Source: Pseudomonas sp. StFLB209 (lineage in GTDB: Bacteria; Pseudomonadota; Gammaproteobacteria; Pseudomonadales; Pseudomonadaceae). Taken from it: a DNA stretch of 64,000 nt. This document shows, piece by piece, positions 9,610 to 17,940 of this stretch. The notes beneath the pieces were generated by a model. That model had not been told where the DNA came from and ran no database searches. It saw nothing but the letters and a program-made list of their open reading frames with translations. The position numbers were made by a program, and so were the translations under genes. Each line of letters opens with the position of its first letter. Positions within the stretch are counted from its first letter, which is position 1. Location of the stretch: the NCBI RefSeq assembly GCF_000829415.1, contig NZ_AP014637.1, positions 5,721,001-5,785,000 on the forward strand. The letters run 5' to 3'.

Positions 9610-10816
9610 AAGTAACGACTCCTGCAAAAACGCGCTGGCGCAGACGGCCAGCCTGAATGGCATAGGCAAGTTCGGCCGGGTGACGGACATCCCACAGGCA
9701 CAAGTCGGCCGGTGCGCCCACGGCGATCCGACCCAGCTCCTTGTGGCCCAGCGCATAGGCCGCATGGGCGGTCATGCCGGCCAGGGCTTCGGTGGGGGTC
9801 AGACGGAAAAACGTGCAGGCCAGATTGGCCATCAGGGTCGGCAGGCAGATCGGCGAGGTGCCGGGGTTGGCATCGCTGGCCAGGGCCATAGGGATGCCGT
9901 ACTGGCGCAACAGGGCAATCGGCGGCTGCTGGGTCTCGCGCAGTACATGGAAGGCACCCGGCAGCAGCACCGCAGCGGTGCCGGACTCGGCCATGGCACG
10001 TACGCCGGCCTCGTCGAGGTATTCGATATGGTCCACCGACAGGGCGCCATAGCGCGCGGCCAGCGCGCTGCCACCCAGGTTCGACAACTGCTCGGCATGC
10101 GCCTTGATCGCCAGGCCATGGGCGATGGCCGCCTGGAATACTCGCTCACATTGCGCCGGGGAAAAGGCGATACCTTCGCAGAACACATCGACGGCATCGG
10201 CCAGCCCCTGTTGCGCAGCGGCCGGGATCATCTGCTGGCAGACCAGATCAATGTAGCCGTCACTGTTGCCGGCATATTCGGGCGGCAAGGCATGGGCGCC
10301 GAGCAAGGTGGTGACGACCCGGACCGGGCGCAGCGTACCCAGGCGGCGCGCCACACGCAGCATCTTCAGTTCGTCTTCAAGGGTCAGGCCGTAGCCGGAC
10401 TTGATCTCGACGGTGGTCACACCATCGGCCAGCAAGGCGTCCAGACACGGCAGGCTGGCCGCGATCAGCTCATCTTCCGTGGCAGCGCGGGTGGCACGCA
10501 CGGTGCTGAGAATCCCGCCACCGGCGCGGGCGATCTGCTCGTAACTGACGCCCTGCAAACGCTGCTCGAACTCCACTGCGCGATCACCGGCATACACCAG
10601 GTGGGTATGGCAGTCGACCAGCCCCGGCGTCATCACGCCGCCCCGCCCTGCTTCTTCGGTGCCGACAGCCAGCACAGGATCAAAGTCCTTCTCTGCCCAG
10701 AGCGCCGCAACGCGGCCTTGCTCGACCAGCACGGCCATGGGCTCAGGCAGTTGCTGTTGCCCGTCAAACAGGGTGACCTCGCGCCAGAGCAGGCGCCCGG
10801 ATGCAGTGGAGAGCAT
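9599..10816 (-). CDS. hutI: Imidazolonepropionase
   Basis: A 405-residue amidohydrolase-superfamily enzyme that opens 4-imidazolone-5-propanoate to N-formimidoyl-L-glutamate. The metal ligands HxH are at H70 and H72 ([13 protein letters not shown]); [20 protein letters not shown] and [10 protein letters not shown] supply the remaining site residues. Length is normal. It is the first gene of the minus-strand hut operon. A predicted promoter and a palindromic HutC-type operator lie immediately upstream, and its stop codon overlaps the hutG start. Confidence 0.96.
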   Translation of the reverse strand: MLSTASGRLLWREVTLFDGQQQLPEPMAVLVEQGRVAALWAEKDFDPVLAVGTEEAGRGGVMTPGLVDCHTHLVYAGDRAVEFEQRLQGVSYEQIARAGGGILSTVRATRAATEDELIAASLPCLDALLADGVTTVEIKSGYGLTLEDELKMLRVARRLGTLRPVRVVTTLLGAHALPPEYAGNSDGYIDLVCQQMIPAAAQQGLADAVDVFCEGIAFSPAQCERVFQAAIAHGLAIKAHAEQLSNLGGSALAARYGALSVDHIEYLDEAGVRAMAESGTAAVLLPGAFHVLRETQQPPIALLRQYGIPMALASDANPGTSPICLPTLMANLACTFFRLTPTEALAGMTAHAAYALGHKELGRIAVGAPADLCLWDVRHPAELAYAIQAGRLRQRVFAGVVTYVR

Positions 10817-10838
10817 TTGTCATGCCTTTTCTTGTTTA

Positions 10839-10850
10839 ATGTATATACAT
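10839..10850. promoter_or_regulatory. HutC-type operator, hutI promoter
   Basis: The perfect 12-bp palindrome ATGTATATACAT overlaps the 3' edge of the predicted -10 box of the hutI promoter. Pseudomonas HutC sites carry a TGTATATACA-like core, so binding here would block transcription of the hut operon. The assignment is by similarity to that core. Confidence 0.75.
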
Positions 10851-10877
10851 TTAGCGCTCATCCCGCGAAAAGGTCAA
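10849..10877 (-). promoter_or_regulatory. Predicted sigma-70 promoter of the hut operon
   Basis: Read on the minus strand, TTGACC (10877-10872) is followed after 17 bases by CTAAAT (10854-10849). The operator palindrome begins inside the -10 region, consistent with steric repression. Predicted from spacing and consensus only. Confidence 0.5.
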
Positions 10878-10892
10878 CCTCCAGACAAAAGA

Positions 10893-10932
10893 AAGCCCGA
10901 TAACTGCCACATCAGGCACAGTTAACGGGCTT
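10893..10932 (-). terminator. Rho-independent terminator of pdxY
   Basis: AAGCCCGATAACTG at 10893-10906 pairs with CAGTTAACGGGCTT at 10919-10932 (14 bp, one mismatch) around a 12-base loop. On the minus strand the stem is followed by a T-rich TTTCTTTTGT tail. It isolates the hut promoter from pdxY transcription. Confidence 0.8.
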
Positions 10933-10934
10933 AT

Positions 10935-10944
10935 TGTATATACA
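10935..10944. promoter_or_regulatory. Second HutC-type operator
   Basis: TGTATATACA at 10935-10944 repeats the core of the operator at 10839-10850, with 84 bp between the two. It lies on the far side of the pdxY terminator from hutI, an arrangement that would suit DNA looping or separate control. Role inferred. Confidence 0.6.
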
Positions 10945-10992
10945 TATCGCTAGACATGACGCTCAATCTGCCGCTGGTTGCGCCGTTTCGGC

Positions 10993-11862
10993 TCAGAGCG
11001 CCACCGCCGGATAGGCCTCCAGCGGCGCCACGATCTGCTCTTGCGCCACCACCAGCGGCAAGTCACGCGAGCCTTCGGCGGTGGCCTTGACCAGCCCGAA
11101 CAGCGTCGCGGTGGCCAATTCCAGCGCACGCGGCAGCGGCTCGCCTCTGAGCAGGCGCGCCAGCAAGGTCGCCGAGAACACGTCGCCCATGCCGTTGGGC
11201 AGTGGATGCAGGGCCAGACGCGGGGTGTTGACCAACCAGGCGCCCTCGCCGTTGACCGCCAGCGTACCGAGCTGATCGGCAGGAATATCCGGCGTGGCCA
11301 GGCTGGTGATCACCACCACATCCGGCCCACGGCCGCGCAGTTGCCGCGCGGTGCGCACTGCATCTTCAACACTGACAAGCCGGCTGCCGGTGAGCAGCTC
11401 GAACTCGAACTGATTGGGCGTGACAATCGTCGCGTGAGGTATGGCCAGGTTGCGCAGAAAATCCGGAATCGCCGGGTTGACGAACACCCCACGCCCCACG
11501 TCGCCCATCACCGGGTCACACAGATAACGCACCGCCGGGTTGTCGCGACGAATCTCGTCGACCGCCTCAAGGATCACTGCACCGATCCCCGCATCGCCCA
11601 GATAACCCGACAGCACCGCCGAGACCCTGGACAACACGCCCCGGTCACGCAACCCGGCGAGCACCTCGCGAATGTGCTCGGCATCGAACACCTGACCGCG
11701 AAACTGACCGTAACCGGTGTGATTGGAAAACTGCACGGTGTGCACCGGCAAGACTTCGAACCCCAGGCGCTGTAACGGAAATACGGCGGCGTCGTTGCCG
11801 ACATGGCCGAGAGCGACATGGGACTGGATGGACAAGACGTACGGCGGATGACTGTGGGGCAT
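10993..11862 (-). CDS. pdxY: Pyridoxal kinase PdxY
   Basis: A 289-residue ribokinase-fold kinase that phosphorylates pyridoxal to PLP in the salvage pathway. LSIQSHVALGHVGNDAAVFP at the N-terminus and HTVQFSNHTGYG are close to E. coli PdxY. The CDPVMGD block and PNGMGDVFSATLLA (anion hole and catalytic Asp) are present. The start at 11862 gives the normal length. It is monocistronic, with its own terminator downstream, and is divergent from the CMD-like gene. Confidence 0.93.
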   Translation of the reverse strand: MPHSHPPYVLSIQSHVALGHVGNDAAVFPLQRLGFEVLPVHTVQFSNHTGYGQFRGQVFDAEHIREVLAGLRDRGVLSRVSAVLSGYLGDAGIGAVILEAVDEIRRDNPAVRYLCDPVMGDVGRGVFVNPAIPDFLRNLAIPHATIVTPNQFEFELLTGSRLVSVEDAVRTARQLRGRGPDVVVITSLATPDIPADQLGTLAVNGEGAWLVNTPRLALHPLPNGMGDVFSATLLARLLRGEPLPRALELATATLFGLVKATAEGSRDLPLVVAQEQIVAPLEAYPAVAL

Positions 11863-12078
11863 GGCAGCAAGTGGTCCTATTGTTCAGACGTGCGGTGAGC
11901 GCAATCAAGCCATCATACCGGCATGCCTGCCACTGACCACATTCCAGGCAGGAATGCACTGGATAAAAACTATGACTTTTTCGTCATTCGAAGAAGCGGC
12001 TAAAGTAGAGCCTGACGTCGCTGGTATACCAGCGACCGACCCACCGTGACCTGAAGCCGCCGAGAAGAGGACCGCACC

Positions 12079-12495
12079 ATGCCGTTGCGCGATGAGTTCG
12101 ATAACCCGCAATTCAAGAAAGGCCTGCAAGTACGCCGCGAAGTGCTCGGCGCTGAATATGTGGATCGCTCGGTCAATGAAGTTGAAGACTTCATGATCCC
12201 GATGCAGAAGATCACCACCGAATGGTGTTGGGGCGAGGTCTGGACCCGGCCGGGCCTTGAGCGCAAGACCCGCAGCATGCTCAACCTGGCCATGCTCACC
12301 GCCCTGAACCGCCCCAATGAAGTCCGCCTGCATGTGCTGGGCGCGCTGAACAACGGCGTCACCCCGGAGGAAATCCAGGAAATCCTCCTCCAGTCCTGCA
12401 TCTATTGCGGCGTGCCTGCGGCGCTGGACAGCTTCAAGATCGCCCACGAAGTGGTGAAGAAGTTCCAGGCTGATCAGGCCAGCGAGCCGAAGTAA
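12079..12495 (+). CDS. Carboxymuconolactone decarboxylase family protein (PcaC-like)
   Basis: A 138-residue small helical protein of the CMD fold. EVWTRPGLERKTRSMLNLAMLTAL and NNGVTPEEIQEILLQSCIYCGVPAA match gamma-carboxymuconolactone decarboxylase, which converts 4-carboxymuconolactone to beta-ketoadipate enol-lactone. It has the single-Cys IYCGVPAA motif, not the CxxC of AhpD. The start ATG has AGAGGA eight bases upstream. It is not next to other pca genes, so it is probably a PcaC paralogue acting on another lactone or as a stand-alone decarboxylase. Confidence 0.85.
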   Translation: MPLRDEFDNPQFKKGLQVRREVLGAEYVDRSVNEVEDFMIPMQKITTEWCWGEVWTRPGLERKTRSMLNLAMLTALNRPNEVRLHVLGALNNGVTPEEIQEILLQSCIYCGVPAALDSFKIAHEVVKKFQADQASEPK

Positions 12496-12551
12496 CGGCT
12501 ATGGCGCCGTTTACGCGCGGCGTCGCTCGCGCAGTGATTCAAGCCTAAGCG

Positions 12552-14435
12552 TCACACGTTGAAACGCCCCAACAACTGCCCCTGCTGCTGCACCTGCTCG
12601 ACCATCATCGAGCACTGGCGCACCTGCTCTTCAGTACCGGCCGCCACTTCGTGGCTGAGGTCACGAATGTTGGTGGTGTTGCGGTTGATCTCTTCGGTGG
12701 TCGCGCTTTGCTCTTCGGCCGCCGTTGCGATCTGGGTGTTCATGTCGTTGATGCGCACAATCGCCTGACGGATTCGCACCAGCATCTGGTTGGCCGCACC
12801 GGCCTGTTCGGCGGTTCTGCTCGCGCTATCGCGGTTTTTTTGCATGCGTGACTCGGCTTGCTGCACGCCAGACTGCAACTGATCGATCATCTGGCGGATT
12901 TCCTCGGTCGATTGCTGGGTGCGCGACGCCAGGGTCCGCACCTCATCGGCCACCACGGCAAAACCACGTCCTGACTCACCGGCACGGGCGGCCTCAATCG
13001 CCGCGTTGAGCGCCAGCAGGTTGGTCTGCTCGGCGATGCTGGTAATGACCCCCAGAATCGACTCGATGTTGTCGCTGAACCGCGCCAGCTCCAGGATCGC
13101 CTGGCCGGTTTCCTCCATTTCGACCGCCAGATGTCGGATCGCCTCGGTTGAACGCTGCACCACGTGTTCGCCGCTTTCCGCTTCCTGGTTTGCCGCCATT
13201 GCCGCCTGCGCGGCGGCCTGAGCGTTGTGGGCCACGTCATCGGCGGTCGAGGACATTTCCTGCATCGCAGTGGCCAACTGATCGAGCTCCTGCAACTGAC
13301 GCTGCAGGCGGCTATCGGCCTGGGTCGCTTCGCGAGAGGTTGCTGCGGTGCTCTCGCGCACTTGGCGCGACGAGCCCAGCACCTGACCGATCAAGCCTTG
13401 CAGGGTTTCGAGAAACAGGTTGAATTCCCGAGACACACTCGCCACTTCATCGTTGCCATGGGCAGGCAAGCGGCGGGTCAGGTCGCCCTCGCCGCTATTG
13501 ACCTCTTTGATCGAACGTTGAAGCAGGTCAAGCGGCTTGAGCAGCTGCTTCATGAAGGTACTCAACAGCAGCAGGCTGATGATGACCCCCAGCACGGTGG
13601 CGATGATCGCCCACTTGCTCAGGTTGTCGGCCTCGGCCATGACGATCTTTTCATCAAGCACAACCCCGATGTACCAGTCAGCACTGCGCAGGTTGGCCAA
13701 CGGGGTGAAGGCCACCAGCAGGTCCTTGCCATCAACCTGAACCTCCTGAAGTTTGCCGGTCAACGTCGGCTGCTGGCCGGCAAACAGTTCACTGTAGTTT
13801 TTGGCGTTGAGCTCTGTGTTGGGGTGCGAAATGATATTGCCGTTCTTGCTGAGCAAAAACGCGTAGCCCGCCCCGTTGAAGTCCAGGGTGTTGACCGCAT
13901 CACTGATCGCCTTCAAACGAATGTCACCGCCCATCACCCCCAGGAACTGGCCTTTATCACGCAGCGGCACCACGGCGGAAATCAGGGTTTCCTGGGTCGT
14001 TGAATCCACATAGGGATCGCTCAGCACGGCTTTGTCGGCTGCCTTGCCGGTTGCATACCAGGGCCGTGTGCGACCATCCCAGTCGGCCTTGGGCTTCCAG
14101 GACGAAAGGTTGGAAATGGGTTTGCCATCACTTTGCAGCGCGCCGAAGATCATGATGAATTCATCGCTGAGCATCGGGCTGTGGATGACGCGTAATACAT
14201 GCGCGGGGCTGTAATCGCTGTCGATGTTCTGCGCCACCAGATCGATGAGTTTGAGCTTGGCTCCCAGCCAGTTTTCAATCTGCCGGGCCAGCGCACCACT
14301 GGACTCGGCAATGCTGGCAGAGACCTGACGATCCAGCGAACTGCGCACCTGGGTGACCTGAGAAACCGATAACAGACCGGTGGTGAGAAACAATACAGCT
14401 GCAGCGGCCATGCTGACTTTATGGACGATTTTCAA
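12552..14435 (-). CDS. Methyl-accepting chemotaxis protein with dCache sensor
   Basis: A membrane chemoreceptor of about 627 residues. The order is: TM1 ([19 protein letters not shown], residues 4-22), a periplasmic double-Cache ligand domain (about 35-270, with [17 protein letters not shown] and [13 protein letters not shown]), TM2 near 280-300 ([17 protein letters not shown]), HAMP ([26 protein letters not shown]) and the signalling tip [33 protein letters not shown]. The start is taken as TTG at 14435, giving LKIVHKV, because GGGAG lies seven bases upstream; a GTG two codons earlier is too close to that site. The ligand is unknown; dCache domains often bind amino acids, polyamines or organic acids. 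Confidence 0.9.
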   Translation of the reverse strand: MKIVHKVSMAAAAVLFLTTGLLSVSQVTQVRSSLDRQVSASIAESSGALARQIENWLGAKLKLIDLVAQNIDSDYSPAHVLRVIHSPMLSDEFIMIFGALQSDGKPISNLSSWKPKADWDGRTRPWYATGKAADKAVLSDPYVDSTTQETLISAVVPLRDKGQFLGVMGGDIRLKAISDAVNTLDFNGAGYAFLLSKNGNIISHPNTELNAKNYSELFAGQQPTLTGKLQEVQVDGKDLLVAFTPLANLRSADWYIGVVLDEKIVMAEADNLSKWAIIATVLGVIISLLLLSTFMKQLLKPLDLLQRSIKEVNSGEGDLTRRLPAHGNDEVASVSREFNLFLETLQGLIGQVLGSSRQVRESTAATSREATQADSRLQRQLQELDQLATAMQEMSSTADDVAHNAQAAAQAAMAANQEAESGEHVVQRSTEAIRHLAVEMEETGQAILELARFSDNIESILGVITSIAEQTNLLALNAAIEAARAGESGRGFAVVADEVRTLASRTQQSTEEIRQMIDQLQSGVQQAESRMQKNRDSASRTAEQAGAANQMLVRIRQAIVRINDMNTQIATAAEEQSATTEEINRNTTNIRDLSHEVAAGTEEQVRQCSMMVEQVQQQGQLLGRFNV

Positions 14436-14812
14436 CGGCACACTCCCTTGACTAGCCGGACAACAAAATCTGTCGCGCAAGGTAATGGCGATTTGAAATC
14501 AGCACAATCCACTTACAAACAAACTTAATGCTCACAAACGGTACTTTACACTTTCGTTACATTATGACGCGCAACGAGTAGAGTGCCGTTGAAACGCAGC
14601 CAATAGCTGTTGGAACGCTCTGCGTCGCGGGTTACCGCGGCGCATGAGACGTTTGGAGGATGGACGCTGCGCGGCTGAGCCTGACAGTGCCGCGCATTGG
14701 CAGGACGAATGATCAGATTTTTGAAACAGGCGCTTGTTGTGACATTTTGTAAAATCCAGGCTGAAAATCTGCTCACCACGCTCAGCGATTCAACCATCCG
14801 GACACCTTTGAG
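14436..14812. other. Intergenic region between the chemoreceptor and sheath genes
   Basis: About 377 bp, relatively AT-rich near the chemoreceptor. It holds a GCGCGG/CCGCGC hairpin around 14667-14695 downstream of the sheath gene, but no convincing U-tract and no open frame with a ribosome-binding site. I see no flagellar sigma-28 promoter match for the chemoreceptor. Confidence 0.4.
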
Positions 14813-16393
14813 TCAGCCGGATTTGGCCTGTTGCTGCTGGAAGCTGATGACCAGAAACTCTGTCGGATGCACGACTGCGACCTTCACGGATACGTTCAGA
14901 TAGCCGTTGAGTAAATCGTCGGCGGTCATCGTGCTTCCCAAACCTACATCGACTTGAAATGCATCCGCTGGTGAGGCTCCTTGCAACCCGCCCTCCTGCC
15001 AGACCTGGGTCAGGAAACTGGTGATCATGGATTTCACTGCAGCCCAGGTGTTGGCATCGTTGGGCTGGAAAACATAGGACCTGACGGCCTGTTTTATCGA
15101 TTGCTCCAGGAAAATCACCGTGCGCCGTACTGAAATGTAGCGCCAGTCTTGGCTGTTGCCGTCCAGCGTACGCGCGCCCCAGACCAGAATGCCCTGGCCG
15201 TTGAAAAAACGGATGGCGTTGATCGACTCGCCAGACACCGCGTCGATATTCAGATTGGCCTGCTGATCGTCCGTTAAGCAGATCGGCAGGTCGATGGCGC
15301 CCACGATCCCGACGTTGGCCGGCGCTTGCCACACTCCGTTGTTGTTATCGTTAACGGTGTAGACACCGGCCATCGCACCACTGGGCGGCAGCAGGTTGGC
15401 GCACGCCAGTACCTGAGTGACGATCTGGCTGTAGACCGCACTGGCACTGAGCAATGCGGCTTGCAACTGGCTATTGCTCATCGGGTTGGCCGGCGGATTT
15501 TGAATCATCTCCAACAGCTTGGCCGCCGCCGGATTGGGTGCCGAAGGCGGGTTGAGCAGCGCAGCCAACCGGCTGACATCACCACCGAACAGGTTGGTGA
15601 AGTCGATATCCGCCTGCTGCATGATGGTAGTGCCGATAAACGGATAGTAGGCCACGCCGTAGCTCAAGCCATTGCTGCCCGTATTATCGCGGAAGGTCTG
15701 GATGTCTTGTGTGTACAGAACCGGGTCCGGATTGGCACCGCCAATCACGTCGAACACACACACTGCCGTGCCCATCTGCTGAGCCTGCAACAGCATGCCT
15801 TGCATCAGCGTGCCGTTGTCGGCAACCGACAGCAGCGTGGCTTCAGGGCAGATGTACAGGGTCGGTTCCGGTTCGTTGCGCAATAAGGCCAGACCGCGTT
15901 GCAGATCAGTCAGTTGCACATTGGGATTGACCACCGCAGCGGCCGGGGCTGCCAGCGGCTTGTGGCTGGCAGGACCATAAGTGCCCACTGCCACGATGTA
16001 GGCATCGCCGCCACCATTCTGGTAGAACAGCTGCACACTGTTGTACAGGTAATAAAGGGTGTTGGGGTCAGGCAACACCGCATAACACTGGCCGTTGAGG
16101 GTCAGGGCGTCTGCGGGCGCGGGTTCCGACGGCTGCGGCACCAGATAGTACTGCGGGCTGTATTGCCGTGCCGGGTCCGCCGGTGGCGGCGGATTATCAA
16201 GCATGAACAACGCCTGAAACTCGGCGAACGAGGAAATCTTCTGCGCCTTGTTATAGAACGACTGGCCTTGATAGTCCGCCCGTGGCGTGTAACCGATGAA
16301 CGCCGGCACCGCCGTGGCTACCGGCACCACAGAATTGGGGAAGGCGTTGACTTCATTGATGTACACGCCGGGTGTTGAATAGCTGCTAGCCAT
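14813..16393 (-). CDS. Orphan contractile-tail sheath family protein
   Basis: A 526-residue phage-tail-sheath/eCIS-sheath-like protein. The N-terminus SSYSTPGVYINEVNAFPNSVVPVATAVPAFIGYTPRA is the conserved strand-exchange arm of contractile sheaths. The C-terminal half has the sheath core: GILVWGARTLDGNSQDWRYISVRRTVIFLEQSI, then VRSYVFQPNDANTWAAVKSMITSFL, ending in an immunity-like strand (VKVAVVHPTEFLVISFQQQ). The start at 16393 is chosen because AAGGAC lies just upstream; an in-frame ATG at 16414 lacks a site. No tube, baseplate, spike, ATPase or lysis genes lie within 14 kb on either side, so it is not part of a visible phage, R-pyocin or eCIS locus. Function unknown. Confidence 0.85.
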   Translation of the reverse strand: MASSYSTPGVYINEVNAFPNSVVPVATAVPAFIGYTPRADYQGQSFYNKAQKISSFAEFQALFMLDNPPPPADPARQYSPQYYLVPQPSEPAPADALTLNGQCYAVLPDPNTLYYLYNSVQLFYQNGGGDAYIVAVGTYGPASHKPLAAPAAAVVNPNVQLTDLQRGLALLRNEPEPTLYICPEATLLSVADNGTLMQGMLLQAQQMGTAVCVFDVIGGANPDPVLYTQDIQTFRDNTGSNGLSYGVAYYPFIGTTIMQQADIDFTNLFGGDVSRLAALLNPPSAPNPAAAKLLEMIQNPPANPMSNSQLQAALLSASAVYSQIVTQVLACANLLPPSGAMAGVYTVNDNNNGVWQAPANVGIVGAIDLPICLTDDQQANLNIDAVSGESINAIRFFNGQGILVWGARTLDGNSQDWRYISVRRTVIFLEQSIKQAVRSYVFQPNDANTWAAVKSMITSFLTQVWQEGGLQGASPADAFQVDVGLGSTMTADDLLNGYLNVSVKVAVVHPTEFLVISFQQQQAKSG

Positions 16394-16546
16394 TGCTCGT
16401 CCTTGAAAGGTCATGGATGGAGTGGACGTATGGGCGGAGTCGGTACGTGTGACTGCACATCAACTACAGACTTGCACACCCTTAAACACAATTTGAATGC
16501 CTTCGCTGTTTTTGATATTACGACAATATCACTCAGGACGCTGCGC

Positions 16547-17299
16547 ATGGATAACACGCAACAACGCTTGGCCAGTGCCTACCACGAAATACTCAAAGGG
16601 CTGCCACAGCACTGGCTTGATCGTAGCCGATCCCACGAAGCGCAATACGCCAAGCTTTCTGGCCTGTTCCTGCCGGGCACCTCGCCTGACTACCAATGCG
16701 CACCGCAAAAAATTCTGGTGGTCGGGCGTGAAACCCGCCGCTGGGACGTGCTTAAAGGCGAAGAAACATTCGAGAGCCTGGAAACGTATATCTGCAAAGC
16801 GATGGCTACCCAGCAAGACCACCTTGCCAGGTTCATAACCCGCCCCAGAGACCGGGGCGAAAGTTTTTTCAATCTGCTGCGCGATCAGGCCGACCAACAT
16901 GGTTCTGCAGCTATCGCCTGGGCAAATCTGTTCTGCTTCGCCTGGAACAAGAAGTCTCCGGTGCGCTGGGAGCACTTCAAAAAACTGTTGGAAATTTCAG
17001 AGCAGTTGCTTAAAGCCCAAGTAAAGATCCTGCAGCCCGATATCATTATTTTCGCGAACGGCGCCAGCAGTGCAAAGTTTCGCCAAGGCTACTTTCCGCA
17101 TAAGGGCGAATCGAGTGTATGCAGCGAGCTGGGCGATTTCTGCGACCAGGGAATCGCGCTTAATCAACTCTGGCGATTCAAGCTACAGCAGCGTATTCAA
17201 TGCTATCGAATCCAGCATCCAAGCAGCATCAGCGCGGCTTCTCGCGCTGCGCGTCGTTTTTTGCTGGAGCAGTTACGCATCAGTACAGAAGGCAGATGA
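16547..17299 (+). CDS. Uncharacterised protein with UDG-superfamily-like motif
   Basis: A 250-residue soluble protein without signal or membrane segments. The strand KILVVGRETRRW near residue 63 resembles the (I/L)xVVGQETNGW motif of uncharacterised uracil-DNA-glycosylase-fold proteins. The later segments AIAWANLFCFAWNK and LQPDIIIFANGASSAKF fit a Rossmann-like alpha/beta layout with a possible active-site loop. Neither catalytic activity nor DNA binding can be asserted. The start at 16547 has AGGA about nine bases upstream. It is divergent from the sheath gene across 153 bp. The protein is less GC-biased and richer in Lys, Phe and Gln than neighbours, which suggests horizontal acquisition. 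Confidence 0.6.
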   Translation: MDNTQQRLASAYHEILKGLPQHWLDRSRSHEAQYAKLSGLFLPGTSPDYQCAPQKILVVGRETRRWDVLKGEETFESLETYICKAMATQQDHLARFITRPRDRGESFFNLLRDQADQHGSAAIAWANLFCFAWNKKSPVRWEHFKKLLEISEQLLKAQVKILQPDIIIFANGASSAKFRQGYFPHKGESSVCSELGDFCDQGIALNQLWRFKLQQRIQCYRIQHPSSISAASRAARRFLLEQLRISTEGR

Positions 17300-17414
17300 A
17301 CGCTATCGGGCACCTTCAAGAACGTCAGCGAGGCAGTCAGCGCCAGACATCCAGACCAGCCCTGCGTGAATGCAGACATGAAGCGGTGAACGACAGAAAC
17401 CTGCAAAAACGAAA

Positions 17415-17444
17415 AAGGGCGACTACCTCTCAGTAGTCGCCCTT
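17415..17444 (-). terminator. Terminator of the first tRNA-Asn gene
   Basis: AAGGGCGACTAC (17415-17426) pairs perfectly with GTAGTCGCCCTT (17433-17444) around CTCTCA. On the minus strand it ends in a run of T (17416-17412). It lies about ten bases past the tRNA 3' end. Confidence 0.9.
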
Positions 17445-17453
17445 CTCTTGGTC

Positions 17454-17529
<76 letters not shown>

Positions 17530-17538
17530 ATGGGTGCA

Positions 17539-17566
17539 ATCATACTCCGCTCGTTTTACAAGTCAA
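17539..17566 (-). promoter_or_regulatory. Promoter of the first tRNA-Asn gene
   Basis: On the minus strand, TTGACT (17566-17561), a 16-base spacer and TATGAT (17544-17539), ending nine bases before the mature tRNA 5' end. A strong sigma-70 match with stable-RNA-like spacing. Confidence 0.75.
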
Positions 17567-17660
17567 CACCCGGCCAGAAAAATTTCAGAAAAATCAGCAA
17601 CTTCGCATCAAGGCCGTCAGACCTGTCTGCGCCGCTCACGCCCACAACGCGCTGAAACGA

Positions 17661-17694
17661 AAAAGGGCGATTGCCTCTCAGCAATCGCCCTTTT
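17661..17694 (-). terminator. Terminator of the second tRNA-Asn gene
   Basis: AAAAGGGCGATTGC (17661-17674) pairs perfectly with GCAATCGCCCTTTT (17681-17694) around CTCTCA. The A-run on the plus strand gives the U-tail. It is a paralogue of the hairpin at 17415-17444 with compensating changes in the stem. Confidence 0.9.
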
Positions 17695-17702
17695 CTTTTA
17701 TC

Positions 17703-17778
<76 letters not shown>

Positions 17779-17787
17779 ATGCGGGCT

Positions 17788-17815
17788 ATCCTACTGATTT
17801 CAAAACGCAAGTCAA
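17788..17815 (-). promoter_or_regulatory. Promoter of the second tRNA-Asn gene
   Basis: TTGACT (17815-17810), a 16-base spacer and TAGGAT (17793-17788) on the minus strand, nine bases before the mature 5' end. Same architecture as the promoter of the first copy. Confidence 0.7.
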
Positions 17816-17940
17816 CACGTCCCGAGAAAATTCCGGAAAAACTGCCAGCCAGCCCCAATCCGGGCTTCTTCCACTCAGCCAGCTGGCGTAGTGTGGCCTT
17901 GGCCCATCCCTTCCCAAACGATCACAGCGAGGTGAATGTC

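Noticed and set aside
14813-17299. Prophage or R-tailocin region
   Set aside because: Only the sheath gene has phage character; no tube, tape measure, baseplate, capsid, lysis or integrase genes are nearby.
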